Below the pieces are notes generated by a model, which worked only from the letters and a program-made list of their open reading frames with translations, was not told the origin of the DNA and searched no databases. 64,000 nt of DNA. Source: Rufibacter sp. DG15C. GTDB lineage: Bacteria; Bacteroidota; Bacteroidia; Cytophagales; Hymenobacteraceae. The position numbers and the translations under genes are program-made. Location of the stretch: the NCBI RefSeq assembly GCF_001577755.1, contig NZ_CP010776.1:2728001-2792000 (forward strand), in the 5' to 3' direction. This document shows positions 24,590 through 33,385 of this stretch, in pieces. Positions within the stretch are counted from its first letter, which is position 1. The number at the start of each line of letters is the position of its first letter.

Positions 24590-26494
24590 TTGAAAGACCT
24601 CTCCGTCATTATTGTTAACTACAACGTCAGCTACTTTCTGGAGCAGTGCCTGCTGTCCGTCAGAAAAGCGGTGAAAGGCCTCAACGCTGAGGTCTTTGTA
24701 GTAGACAACAACTCTGTAGACGGATCTGTGGAGATGGTGCATCGCCGTTTCCCCGAGGTGATTCTCTTTGCCAACCAAGACAACTTGGGTTTCTCCAAGG
24801 CCAACAACCAGGCCATTCGGCTAGCGCAGGGCAAATACGTGCTACTCCTTAATCCAGACACGGTGGTGGAGGAAGACACGTTTGTGCGCTGCTTTCAATA
24901 CATGGAACAGCACCCGCAGGCCGGCGCGCTGGGCGTGAAGATGATGGACGGGGCCGGTAAGTTTCTACCAGAATCCAAGCGCGGACTTCCTACGCCATGG
25001 GTGGCCTTCAGCAAGGTGTTCGGCTTGGCAGCGCTCTTTCCAAAATCTGCCTTGTTCAATCAATACCACTTGGGCCACTTGGCGCATGATAAAACTCACG
25101 AGATAGACATCCTGGCGGGTGCCTTTATGTTCATGCGCACAGAGGCCCTGCAGAAAGTGGGCTTGCTGGACGAGACCTTTTTCATGTACGGCGAGGATAT
25201 TGACCTTTCGTATAGAATCAAGCAAGGTGGCTATCAGGTTGTCTATTTCCCGGAGACGCGCATCATCCATTACAAAGGAGAAAGCACGCGCAAGACCAGC
25301 GTGAACTACGTGTTCATGTTCTACCGCGCCATGATGATCTTCGCCGAAAAGCATTTCAGCGGTCGGCAGGCTAAGGTATATTCTTTCTTGATTCGGCTGG
25401 CCATTTACCTGCGCGCTCTTTTGTCTATTACGGCAAGAGGGGTGAAGGCCCTATTGCCTTTGTTGGTGGACGGCTTGTGTTTGGGAGTTGGGCTGTATGC
25501 TGGGGCCGAGATACTGGACATCACCATGCCGGCGCTTCAATCCAAAACCTGGGTCATCTACTTTGCTGTATGGTTGGGTGCGGCGCTGTTCAGTGGAGCC
25601 TATGACCCGCCTACCAGGTTGTACCGATTGGTTCGCGGTATGTTGGTGGGCAGTATTTTGATTATGGCCTTCTCTAATGTCACTACCGCGGGTCTTGAGC
25701 ACAAAAAACATTTGCTCATGGGCGTTCTGGTTGGCTTGGCGGGAATGACCAGTTGGCGCTTGTTCTGGCATTGGACCCAGTATGGCCACTGGCGGTTCGG
25801 GGAGCCGAAGGTGAAGCGTATTGCCGTGGTGGGCAGTCAGAAAGAAGTGAAACGTGCCGCTACCTTGTTAAAACAGGCGGGCGCGCATGCCCCAGTGGCT
25901 CAGTTTGAACCCCAACACACCGCTCATGACTTGCAGCAGATCAAGGAAGTGATTCAGATACATCGCATCAACGAGGTCATCTTCTGCGGCAAGGATTTGG
26001 CCGTCTCCCAGATCATAGAATGGATGGTGCAGATCCATAACAGCTCCCTGGAGTTTAAGATACTGCCGGAGAACAGCGCCTACATCATTGGCAGTTCGTC
26101 TAAAAATACGCGCGGCGACTACTACGCCCTGCACATTGAGGTGAACCTGCTCAACCCGTACCACCTGCGCAATAAGATGGTCCTCAACTCGTTGATGAGT
26201 CTGGGGCTGTTGGCGCTGTCACCTGTTTTGGTTTGGCAGATTCCGGAGAAGCAACAGTTCTTTAAAAACTGCCTGGCGTGCCTGGTGGGGATTTATGAAT
26301 GGGTGGGCTTAAAGGCCACGGCCACCTCAGACACCCGGCCCAGCGTCCTGTCACCCATAGACCAGGGCAAGAAAGCCATCATGGACGAGGCCACCGCCCG
26401 CCAGATGGAAGTGGTGTACGCCAAGGACTACACCGCCTGGACGGACCTTTCCATTGTGCTTAGAAACCTGTCGAGTCTGGGCCGCTCGGTATAG
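24590..26494 (+). CDS. GT2 glycosyltransferase fused to a membrane/Rossmann module
   Basis: The frame opens inside recR and runs through PAL38 copy 10; the GT fold begins at LKDLSVIIVNYN, so TTG 24590 is the likely start (634 residues). Residues 1-260: GT2 with VVDNNSVDGS and NPDTVVEED, rhamnosyltransferase-like, and a GEDIDLSYR acceptor motif. Then four hydrophobic segments (about 290-400), a Rossmann-like part (VKRIAVVGSQKEVK, about 410-540) and one more hydrophobic segment. The second half resembles the N-terminal half of WbaP/WcaJ-type phosphoglycosyltransferases, but their catalytic domain is missing. Function of the second half is unknown. Confidence 0.75.
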   Translation: MKDLSVIIVNYNVSYFLEQCLLSVRKAVKGLNAEVFVVDNNSVDGSVEMVHRRFPEVILFANQDNLGFSKANNQAIRLAQGKYVLLLNPDTVVEEDTFVRCFQYMEQHPQAGALGVKMMDGAGKFLPESKRGLPTPWVAFSKVFGLAALFPKSALFNQYHLGHLAHDKTHEIDILAGAFMFMRTEALQKVGLLDETFFMYGEDIDLSYRIKQGGYQVVYFPETRIIHYKGESTRKTSVNYVFMFYRAMMIFAEKHFSGRQAKVYSFLIRLAIYLRALLSITARGVKALLPLLVDGLCLGVGLYAGAEILDITMPALQSKTWVIYFAVWLGAALFSGAYDPPTRLYRLVRGMLVGSILIMAFSNVTTAGLEHKKHLLMGVLVGLAGMTSWRLFWHWTQYGHWRFGEPKVKRIAVVGSQKEVKRAATLLKQAGAHAPVAQFEPQHTAHDLQQIKEVIQIHRINEVIFCGKDLAVSQIIEWMVQIHNSSLEFKILPENSAYIIGSSSKNTRGDYYALHIEVNLLNPYHLRNKMVLNSLMSLGLLALSPVLVWQIPEKQQFFKNCLACLVGIYEWVGLKATATSDTRPSVLSPIDQGKKAIMDEATARQMEVVYAKDYTAWTDLSIVLRNLSSLGRSV

Positions 26495-26497
26495 CCT

Positions 26498-26535
26498 CGT
26501 TTTTGGGGTATTTCGCAGAAAACAGGCCAAAAACG
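26498..26535. repeat. PAL38 palindrome, copy 11
   Basis: Begins 4 bases after the glycosyltransferase stop. CGTTTTTGGGGTATTTC, loop GCAG, right arm AAAACAGGCCAAAAACG. Confidence 0.88.
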
Positions 26536-26722
26536 GCTTGCGTGCCCTTTCCCTTACAACCATTTGCTTGCCTAACTAAAAAGTAATCTGATAAAAAGCA
26601 GGAGGGGGCGGCAAATCAGCGTATTTTTGCGTAGAATTGACTTCTGCAAAAGCAATGGTCTAGTGGCTTGGCTTCTGTGGCAAAAAATTTATTTTTGGAC
26701 ATCCATTAATGCCCCTTTTGGA

Positions 26723-27931
26723 ATGATAACAACTGACTATACCCACCTTTCTGACCGTATCACGTCGCTTTCTGAATCGCAGACCATTGCTATGGCCAAA
26801 AAAGCCCGCGAGCTGGCCGCTAAAGGCGTGGACGTGATTAACCTAAGCTTCGGGGAACCTGATTTCCAGACGCCGCAGTACATCAAAGACGCCGCCAAAA
26901 AGGCCATTGATGACGGGTATACGTTCTATACACCCGTGGCCGGTTACCCAGACTTGCGCAAAGCCATTGTAGAGAAGTTGAGAAGAGACAACGGCTTGGA
27001 GTATGGTCCAGAAAACATTGTGGTGTCTACAGGCGCCAAGCAATCCATTGCCAACGCCGTTTTGTGTCTAGTAAACCCTGGAGATGAAGTGGTGATCTTC
27101 TCGCCGTACTGGGTGAGCTATGAAGAGGTAGTGAAACTGGCCGAAGGCATTCCCGTGCCGGTGATGGGCGCCTTGGAAAACAACTACAAAGTAACCGCCC
27201 AGCAGTTTGAGGACGCCATCACATCTAATACCAAGCTGGTTATGTATTCTTCGCCGTGCAATCCAACCGGGTCTGTGTTTACCGAAGAAGAGTTAGCTTC
27301 GTTTGCCGCCATCTTGGAGAGACATCCGCAGGTGTACGTGATTGCTGATGAGATTTACGAATATATCAACTTTACCGGCAAGCACCACAGTCTGGCCTCT
27401 TTTGCCTCGGTGAAAGACCGCGTGGTGACCGTGAACGGCTTCTCTAAAGGCTATGCCATGACCGGCTGGCGCGTGGGCTACATTGCCGCCAGCAAAGAAA
27501 TAGCAGATGCCTGTGACAAGATGCAGAGCCAGATCACCAGCGGTACCTGTTCCATTGCCCAGAAAGCGGCGGTAGGCGCCCTGGAGGGTGGTAGAGCCTC
27601 AGCAGAGGAAATGACCACCGCTTATCTGCGTCGTAGAGACCTGGTGTTGGAGTTGATGAAAGACATCCCAGGCTTTAAGACCTATATCCCAGAAGGAGCT
27701 TTCTATATCTTCCCAGACGTGAGTTATTACTTTGGCAAGCAGACTGGTGAATATGAAATCAACAACGCCAATGATTTGGCCATGTATCTGCTCAATGATG
27801 CGCACGTGTCGTTGGTAGACGGAGCCGCTTTTGGCGCGCCACAGTGCATTCGCTTCTCCTTTGCCGCCTCAGACGCCAAGTTGATAGAAGCTCTGGAGCG
27901 CATCAAAGCAAGTCTGGCCAAATTGGCCTAA
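26723..27931 (+). CDS. Class I pyridoxal-phosphate aminotransferase (aspartate aminotransferase-like)
   Basis: ATG 26723 gives 402 residues, the usual length for subgroup Ib aspartate aminotransferases; the open frame upstream (from 26627) adds 32 unlikely residues. Motifs: NLSFGEPDF, SPCNPTGSVF, ADEIYEY (Asp for the PLP ring nitrogen), FSKGYAMTGWRVGY (Schiff-base Lys and phosphate-binding Arg) and a C-terminal FSFAAS with the carboxylate-binding Arg (RFSFA). Cytosolic, amino group transfer between aspartate and 2-oxoglutarate or related prephenate substrates. Likely monocistronic. Confidence 0.9.
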   Translation: MITTDYTHLSDRITSLSESQTIAMAKKARELAAKGVDVINLSFGEPDFQTPQYIKDAAKKAIDDGYTFYTPVAGYPDLRKAIVEKLRRDNGLEYGPENIVVSTGAKQSIANAVLCLVNPGDEVVIFSPYWVSYEEVVKLAEGIPVPVMGALENNYKVTAQQFEDAITSNTKLVMYSSPCNPTGSVFTEEELASFAAILERHPQVYVIADEIYEYINFTGKHHSLASFASVKDRVVTVNGFSKGYAMTGWRVGYIAASKEIADACDKMQSQITSGTCSIAQKAAVGALEGGRASAEEMTTAYLRRRDLVLELMKDIPGFKTYIPEGAFYIFPDVSYYFGKQTGEYEINNANDLAMYLLNDAHVSLVDGAAFGAPQCIRFSFAASDAKLIEALERIKASLAKLA

Positions 27932-27954
27932 ACCATTTTATGAAATTCATCATC

Positions 27955-28003
27955 CGCAAGACACAGGACATCTCAGCCATTTGAGAAAATCCTGTGTCTT
28001 GCG
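27955..28003 (+). terminator. Nested hairpin with perfect 14-base stem
   Basis: CGCAAGACACAGGA (27955-27968) pairs exactly with 27990-28003; inside, TCTCA / TGAGA forms a second stem. It is 24 bases after the aminotransferase stop and 25 bases before the heptose kinase gene. Its right arm is part of heptad repeat locus 3, so it might be a repeat-derived hairpin rather than a dedicated terminator. Confidence 0.6.
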
Positions 28004-28021
28004 TCTTATATCTTGTGTCTC
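27990..28021. repeat. Seven-base periodic repeat, locus 3
   Basis: Heptads TCCTG, TGTCTTG, CGTCTTA, TATCTTG, TGTCTCT, almost the same as the right end of locus 2 (13681-13708). It ends 7 bases before an ATG, as locus 2 ends just before a gene. Confidence 0.6.
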
Positions 28022-28027
28022 TTTTAA

Positions 28028-29047
28028 ATGTCTGACAACAGTACCTTAACGTCTATTTTTGAGCGCTTCCGGCAATTGCAGGTGCTGGTGGTGGGAGACG
28101 TCATGATAGATGCCTATCTCTGGGGGAAGTCCTCACGCCTATCACCAGAAGCTCCTGTTCCCATTGTGAACCGGCTAAAAGTAGAACAGCGTTTGGGCGG
28201 GGCCGCCAACGTAGCCTTGAACGTGCAAAGCCTGGGTGCCACGCCACTTTTGTGCTCAGTAGTAGGGGACGATATGGAAGGCGCGGCGTTGGTGCGTCTC
28301 CTTTTGGAACAAAAACAGACCGATGCGGGCATTGTCCTCAGCCCAGAACGCCCTACTACTGTCAAGCAGCGCATCATCTCTGGTGGTCAGCAACTGTTGC
28401 GCATTGACTCTGAAGTAGAAACAGACCTGACGCCCTCTGAGCATCAGCACCTGGTGGAGCGCTTTGCCAAACTGCTGGACAAGGCAGACGTGGTCATCTT
28501 TGAGGACTACGACAAGGGCGTGCTCAGCACCGAGGTAATCCAGGAATTGCTGGCTCTCGCCAAGGCGAAAGGCGTGCCCACCGTGGTGGACCCTAAGAAG
28601 AAGAACTTTCTGTCCTATACCGGCTGCACGCTGTTCAAGCCCAACCTCAAAGAACTAAAGGAAGGCCTAAAGGTTGATTTTACGGACAGTCACCATGAGG
28701 CATTTGAGGCGGCGGTCAATCAGCTGCAGGAACGGATGAGCGTGGAGAATGTGCTGGTGACTTTGTCAGAGCGGGGCGTCTTCTGCCAGAATGAAACCGG
28801 TGATAAAACCTACCTGGATGCCCACATCAGAGCTATTTCTGATGTCTCAGGCGCCGGAGACACGGTGGTGAGCATTGCCGCCTTATGCATGGCCTTGGGC
28901 TTGCCGTTGCCCGCCTTGGCAGAACTAGCAAACTTGGGCGGCGGTCTAGTTTGTGAGCATGTGGGCGTGGTCCCAATTGACGCCGACCTACTGCTGTTAG
29001 AGGCCAGAAAATCCCCGGTGCTTAAAAAATACCTAGCCGAGGCCTAG
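28028..29047 (+). CDS. rfaE1: D-glycero-beta-D-manno-heptose-7-phosphate kinase (HldA/RfaE1 type)
   Basis: A 339-residue PfkB-family sugar kinase. N-terminal GDVMIDAYLWGKSSRLSPEAP and RLGGAANVALN are signatures of the RfaE kinase domain; DVSGAGDT near residue 275 holds the catalytic Asp and anion hole. The adenylyltransferase domain present in bifunctional HldE is absent, so this is the kinase only. It phosphorylates heptose 7-phosphate at C1 on the route to ADP-heptose for lipopolysaccharide core. Partner genes are not in the window. Confidence 0.88.
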   Translation: MSDNSTLTSIFERFRQLQVLVVGDVMIDAYLWGKSSRLSPEAPVPIVNRLKVEQRLGGAANVALNVQSLGATPLLCSVVGDDMEGAALVRLLLEQKQTDAGIVLSPERPTTVKQRIISGGQQLLRIDSEVETDLTPSEHQHLVERFAKLLDKADVVIFEDYDKGVLSTEVIQELLALAKAKGVPTVVDPKKKNFLSYTGCTLFKPNLKELKEGLKVDFTDSHHEAFEAAVNQLQERMSVENVLVTLSERGVFCQNETGDKTYLDAHIRAISDVSGAGDTVVSIAALCMALGLPLPALAELANLGGGLVCEHVGVVPIDADLLLLEARKSPVLKKYLAEA

Positions 29048-29069
29048 ACCTCATTCGTTTTATAAAATG

Positions 29070-29106
29070 AAACGGCCTGCCCCTTGTTGAGAGGCAGGCC
29101 GTTTTT
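29070..29106 (+). terminator. Terminator after rfaE1
   Basis: A perfect 12-base inverted repeat, AAACGGCCTGCC and complement, with TTTTT at the end; the T tract is the left arm of PAL38 copy 12. Confidence 0.9.
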
Positions 29107-29137
29107 ATGCTGTTTTCTGGAAATCAGGTCAAAAACG
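29100..29137. repeat. PAL38 palindrome, copy 12
   Basis: CGTTTTTATGCTGTTTT, loop CTGG, right arm AAATCAGGTCAAAAACG. It ends 2 bases before the hemE stop codon on the other strand, so it separates two convergent genes. Confidence 0.88.
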
Positions 29138-29139
29138 TA

Positions 29140-30171
29140 TTAGCGCTGGCTGTATTCTTTCACGGTCTGGATAAAGCATTTCACCTTCTCAGGGTCAGTG
29201 TCTGGGTACACGCCGTGGCCCAAGTTGGCAATGTGGCGGTCTCCTCCAAAGGCGTCCAGCATTTTCTTGGTTTCGCGCTCCACGCCCGCAAAGTCATTGT
29301 ACAAGGCACATGGGTCCAAGTTACCTTGCAATGTTTTGTTGTCGCCAATAATCTGGCGGGTTTCCTGTACGTTCATGTTCCAGTCAAGGCCAATCACCTG
29401 GCAGTCCAGCTGGGCAAAATCTGCCATGGCAAAGAAAGCACCTTTGGCAAACACCGTCACCGGCACGTTAGGTAAGGCCTTGCAAATCTCAGAGATGTAG
29501 CGATACGAGAACTCTTTGTAATGCGCAGGCGGCAAAATACCGGCCCATGAGTCAAAGATCTGGATCAAGTCGGCGCCGGCTTCTACCTGGGCTTGTAAAT
29601 AGGCGATGGTAGTGGCGGTGATTTTCTGAAGAAGGGTATGAGACAATTCTGGCGCCTCATACAGCATCTTGCGGGCATGCGAGAAGGTCTTGGAACCGCT
29701 GCCTTCCACCATGTAGGCAAAGATGGTCCAAGGCGCACCGGCAAACCCGATCAAAGGTACGCGACCGTTTAACTCACGCTTGGTGACTTTGATAGCATCC
29801 AAGACATAACCTAAGTGTTCATGTGGATCAGCTACGCGCATTGACGCTACATCGGCGGCCGTTTTCACGGTCTTCGGGAAGATGGGTCCGCGCTTTTCTA
29901 TCATCTCATAGGTACAGCCCATAGCTTCTGGCACTACCAGAATGTCTGAGAAGATGATGGCCGCGTCCACGTCCAGCAAATCTACCGGTTGAATGGTTAC
30001 TTCGGCGGCCAGTTCTGGCGTTTCCACCAGTTCCTTAAAGCCCGAAAGGCGTTCTCTTACGGCTCTATATTCTGGTAAAATACGTCCTGCCTGGCGCATA
30101 AGCCACACAGGAGTGCGTTCTGTAGGCTGCCCAAGCGCGGCGCGCAGCAGCAAGTCATTCTTCAATTGCAT
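29140..30171 (-). CDS. hemE: Uroporphyrinogen decarboxylase
   Basis: A 343-residue cytosolic enzyme converting uroporphyrinogen III to coproporphyrinogen III in haem synthesis. The signature [12 protein letters not shown] is at residues 19-30 and the second signature [16 protein letters not shown] near 145; [12 protein letters not shown] and IQIFDSWAG are also conserved. Length matches the family. No other haem genes adjoin it. AT-rich sequence (30172-30335) without a recognisable element separates it from the marC gene. Confidence 0.96.
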   Translation of the reverse strand: MQLKNDLLLRAALGQPTERTPVWLMRQAGRILPEYRAVRERLSGFKELVETPELAAEVTIQPVDLLDVDAAIIFSDILVVPEAMGCTYEMIEKRGPIFPKTVKTAADVASMRVADPHEHLGYVLDAIKVTKRELNGRVPLIGFAGAPWTIFAYMVEGSGSKTFSHARKMLYEAPELSHTLLQKITATTIAYLQAQVEAGADLIQIFDSWAGILPPAHYKEFSYRYISEICKALPNVPVTVFAKGAFFAMADFAQLDCQVIGLDWNMNVQETRQIIGDNKTLQGNLDPCALYNDFAGVERETKKMLDAFGGDRHIANLGHGVYPDTDPEKVKCFIQTVKEYSQR

Positions 30172-30335
30172 AGCACAAAGATACGTAAAAGCCTCACTTT
30201 AGACATGTGGCATTTGTAAAGGAGAATCAGAAATTTAAATAGAGGTATGTTCTATCTCCAGTGGTTGAAGATTTGAAAAGAGCATAGAATGTAAAGTTTA
30301 TATAAAAATAATTATATTGTTGTTATTGTTATAAA

Positions 30336-30953
30336 TTATTTAAATAGTGCAATTAACGCGGTAATAATAAAGCTTACTCCAAGCGACAGCACAATAAAGC
30401 CCATTATTTTAGAAAGCGCTGCTAAACCGGCTTTCCCCATGAAAACCATCAACTTAGGAGAGAAAAGAAGGACCACATACGTCATTAACCCCATGAGCGC
30501 AATGGCTAGGATGGTCAGACCCATATCCAGAAAAGACAAGGATTCTGTGTACAAGCTTATGACCACCGCAATGGAGCCTGGGCCGGAAAGTAGCGGCATG
30601 GCCAACGGCGTGAAGGAAATGTCTTCCTTCTCTAAGCCTTCCTCTACCACGTCTTTTGATATTTTTTTATTTTCCTCTGGCTTGGAGTTGAGCAGTTCAA
30701 AGCCTGCCCGCATGATCATGATACCGCCGGCAATGCGCAGATCATGAATGCGTAACCCAAAGAAATCCAGGACTGCTTGTCCTGCCAGAAAGAACACCGC
30801 CAGGATAAGCACCATGTATAGGCAGGCGCGTCTGGCTAATTGCGCGCGGCGCTCGGGGTTGTCTCCTTGGGTAAGAGTCAGGAAAACGGGCATGGCCCCA
30901 AACGGATTGATGACAGAGAAGAGGGCAGAGAAAGTGGCTAAAAGTATTTCCAT
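30336..30953 (-). CDS. MarC-family integral membrane protein
   Basis: A 205-residue protein beginning at ATG 30953 (an upstream TTG was discarded). Six hydrophobic segments; the N-terminal FSVINPFGAMPVFLTLT and central PLAMPLLSGPGSIAVVISL match the MarC/UPF0056 family with its paired Pro-Gly loops. Function of the family is not established; the old link to multiple antibiotic resistance is not supported. It lies alone on the minus strand. The gene sits in the inner membrane. Confidence 0.88.
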   Translation of the reverse strand: MEILLATFSALFSVINPFGAMPVFLTLTQGDNPERRAQLARRACLYMVLILAVFFLAGQAVLDFFGLRIHDLRIAGGIMIMRAGFELLNSKPEENKKISKDVVEEGLEKEDISFTPLAMPLLSGPGSIAVVISLYTESLSFLDMGLTILAIALMGLMTYVVLLFSPKLMVFMGKAGLAALSKIMGFIVLSLGVSFIITALIALFK

Positions 30954-31011
30954 ACGGTACCGCTTACGCAAATCTGAAGAAAGCGCTACAGTAGGCGCAG
31001 GTTACATAAAA

Positions 31012-31036
31012 AAAGGCTGGCATCATGCCAGCCTTT
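31012..31036 (-). terminator. Terminator of the receiver-like gene
   Basis: A perfect 11-base stem, AAAGGCTGGCA / TGCCAGCCTTT with TCA loop; the minus strand continues with a T run. It starts 6 bases after the stop. Confidence 0.9.
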
Positions 31037-31041
31037 GGTTC

Positions 31042-31545
31042 TTATAAGAAAAAGCTGAAGAAGGCGGCACGCATGGTGCCAAAGAATCCTTTAGAAGGAG
31101 GGTTGGCTTGTGCAAGTGTCCTGTTTTGCCTCCCAATGCGGGCTTGTTGTTTGCTCTGTAAGCGTTGTACGGCCAATACCAACCAGTTTTTAGCGGTGGC
31201 GTTGCGTTCCACAATGCCTAGGATGCCTGGGTGCCATAAGTCTAGAATCTGTCTGCCTTCTAGGGTGGCGGTCATCACAAAGAAGTGGGTTCGTTCCTGT
31301 TGGGCTAATAAAAGTCGTAATAAAGCGGTGTCAGGTGAAAAGTTTAAGCACTCACGTCCGCCAAAAACTATAATTTCACGTGTAGAATTTCGGACAAGGT
31401 TTAATTGGCGTTCAAACTCCAGGTAAGTGTAAGGGACTACGTCAAGGGTTTTGGTGAATTGACTCTGCCTGTTGAGGGACTGTCTTACAGAATATGAGTA
31501 CTCTTGGTCATCTTCTACAAGAATCAGGCGGTAAGATGCTGACAT
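31042..31545 (-). CDS. Degenerate response-regulator receiver protein
   Basis: A 167-residue protein that starts like a receiver domain: RLILVEDDQEYSYSVRQSL retains the acidic EDD cluster at residues 11-13. At the third strand, where the phosphorylated Asp should be, the sequence is EIIVFGGREC, with no Asp. A Thr/Ser-like position survives in FVMTATLEG, and the conserved Lys is not evident. No DNA-binding domain follows; the tail is basic and ends in a hydrophobic cluster. It is likely a phosphorylation-independent pseudo-receiver. No histidine kinase is nearby. Confidence 0.6.
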   Translation of the reverse strand: MSASYRLILVEDDQEYSYSVRQSLNRQSQFTKTLDVVPYTYLEFERQLNLVRNSTREIIVFGGRECLNFSPDTALLRLLLAQQERTHFFVMTATLEGRQILDLWHPGILGIVERNATAKNWLVLAVQRLQSKQQARIGRQNRTLAQANPPSKGFFGTMRAAFFSFFL

Positions 31546-31724
31546 AGGGTTTGGTAAAGGTTTGGCTTATAATATATTGGGTATGGTATATAGGCACGAA
31601 GTTCACCTTTTAGACGAATGCTATTCTATCTACTCGATGAACCCCATTGTTTTCACGGTTAAATGTAATTTATTACCGTTGAATATTCGCAATAATTAAT
31701 TTAAAAAAGTCTAATATTTGTTAG

Positions 31725-32852
31725 ATGAAAAACTGTAAGCTTGGAATTTTAGGAGGCGGTCAATTAGGCAGAATGCTGTTGCAGGCAGGCCTTGACTTTA
31801 ACCTATACACGTTGGTTCTGGACCCAGATGAATACGCTCCCTGCCGGTATTTATGTGAGGAGTTTGTGCACGGCGACTTCAAGGACTATGAGACAGTGCT
31901 GGCCTTTGGCAAGCGCTGTGACGTGCTCACCATTGAGATTGAACACGTGAACGTAGAGGCCCTGTTTGAGCTGGAAGCCGCCGGCGTGAAGGTTTATCCT
32001 AAGCCTTCCTCTATCAAAACCATCCAGGACAAAGGCTTGCAGAAAGAATTCTTCGCGCAGAATGCGGTGCCGTCCGCGGCATTCAGATTGCTGCAGAGCA
32101 AAGAAGAACTGGCAGCCAACCAGGATTTCTTACCAGCATTCCAGAAGTTGAGAAAGGGTGGGTATGACGGAAATGGGGTGGTAAGAATCACTTCTCCAGC
32201 GGATAAGGCCAAAGCCTTTGACGGCCCTACCGTGCTAGAAAAGCTTGTCAACTTTGACAAGGAAATTTCTGTCATCTGCGCCCGCAATACCCACGGCGAG
32301 GTAAAAGCATTTCCGGTGGTGGAACAGGTCATGCACCCAGAACATAACTTGGTAGACTATCTACTAGCCCCCGCCCAGATCAGCTATAAGTTGCAGCGCA
32401 TGGCCATTGAAATTGCCACGCACGTCACCACTGCCCTAGACATGGTGGGCCTGTTAGCCGTAGAGATGTTTGTGACCCCAGACGGCCAGATTCTAGTAAA
32501 CGAGGTAGCGCCCAGGCCGCACAACAGTGGCCACCATACCATGAAAGCCAATGCCACGTCACAGTTTGAGCAGCATTTGCGCGCCATCCTTGGCTTGCCT
32601 TTGGGTGATACAGAACCGCACTGCCCTGCAGTTTTGGTGAATGTTCTAGGCGAGGCCGGGTATTCTGGCGAGGCCGTCTATGAAGGCTTGGAGGAGGTCT
32701 TGCAGGAGCCTGGTGTTTACTTACACCTGTATGGTAAGAAATTTACCAGGCCGTACCGTAAAATGGGGCATTTGACCGTGTTGGCGCCCACCGTGGAAGA
32801 AGTAAAACAGAAAGCAGATACTATTAAGAACCGCTTAAAGATAATAGCATGA
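31725..32852 (+). CDS. purK: N5-carboxyaminoimidazole ribonucleotide synthase
   Basis: A 375-residue ATP-grasp enzyme of purine synthesis; it carboxylates AIR using ATP and bicarbonate. LGILGGGQLGRML opens the N-terminal domain; FLPAFQKLRKGGYDGNGV is the ATP-grasp loop, and EMFVTPDGQILVNEVAPRPHNSGH holds the Mg ligands. ATG 31725 follows an AT-rich leader (31546-31724) that probably has the promoter. It overlaps purE by 4 bases (ATGA), giving translational coupling. Confidence 0.96.
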   Translation: MKNCKLGILGGGQLGRMLLQAGLDFNLYTLVLDPDEYAPCRYLCEEFVHGDFKDYETVLAFGKRCDVLTIEIEHVNVEALFELEAAGVKVYPKPSSIKTIQDKGLQKEFFAQNAVPSAAFRLLQSKEELAANQDFLPAFQKLRKGGYDGNGVVRITSPADKAKAFDGPTVLEKLVNFDKEISVICARNTHGEVKAFPVVEQVMHPEHNLVDYLLAPAQISYKLQRMAIEIATHVTTALDMVGLLAVEMFVTPDGQILVNEVAPRPHNSGHHTMKANATSQFEQHLRAILGLPLGDTEPHCPAVLVNVLGEAGYSGEAVYEGLEEVLQEPGVYLHLYGKKFTRPYRKMGHLTVLAPTVEEVKQKADTIKNRLKIIA

Positions 32853-33376
32853 ACCCAACACCTGAGAAGAACGGACCGCAGATAGGCATCATCATGGGAA
32901 GCCAGTCAGACCTGAAAGTAATGGACGGCGCCCCCGACATTCTGGAGCAGCTAGGCATTCCCTTTGAAATCACCATTGTGTCTGCGCACCGTACACCGCA
33001 CCGCATGATTGAATACGCAGAGAACGCCCGTAAAAAAGGCCTTAAGGTGATCATTGCCGGCGCTGGCGGGGCCGCTCACTTACCAGGCATGGTGGCTGCC
33101 TTGACTACCCTGCCCGTGATTGGCGTGCCCGTGAAATCCAGTAACTCTATTGACGGCTGGGATTCAATCTTGTCAATTCTGCAGATGCCCACCGGCGTTC
33201 CCGTAGCCACTGTGGCCTTGAATGGCGCTGCCAACGCGGGCCTTCTGGCTGCCCAGATTTTGGGAACCTCTAACGCCGTGATTGCGGACGCTTTGGAGAA
33301 ATACCGGACCACGCAACGGGAGAAGGTGATGCGCTCTGTAGAGCAACTGCACCGCGGCGACATTGACGTGGACTAA
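32849..33376 (+). CDS. purE: N5-carboxyaminoimidazole ribonucleotide mutase
   Basis: A 175-residue class I PurE. The signatures GIIMGSQSDLKVM, SAHRTPHRM, AGAGGAAHLPGM and PVKSSNSIDGWDSILSI are all present; the His in SAHRTP is the catalytic residue. It converts N5-CAIR from PurK to CAIR and is a cytosolic octamer in the family. It overlaps purK by four bases and lies 9 bases before the acetyltransferase gene. Confidence 0.97.
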   Translation: MNPTPEKNGPQIGIIMGSQSDLKVMDGAPDILEQLGIPFEITIVSAHRTPHRMIEYAENARKKGLKVIIAGAGGAAHLPGMVAALTTLPVIGVPVKSSNSIDGWDSILSILQMPTGVPVATVALNGAANAGLLAAQILGTSNAVIADALEKYRTTQREKVMRSVEQLHRGDIDVD

Positions 33377-33385
33377 CCAGTAGCC

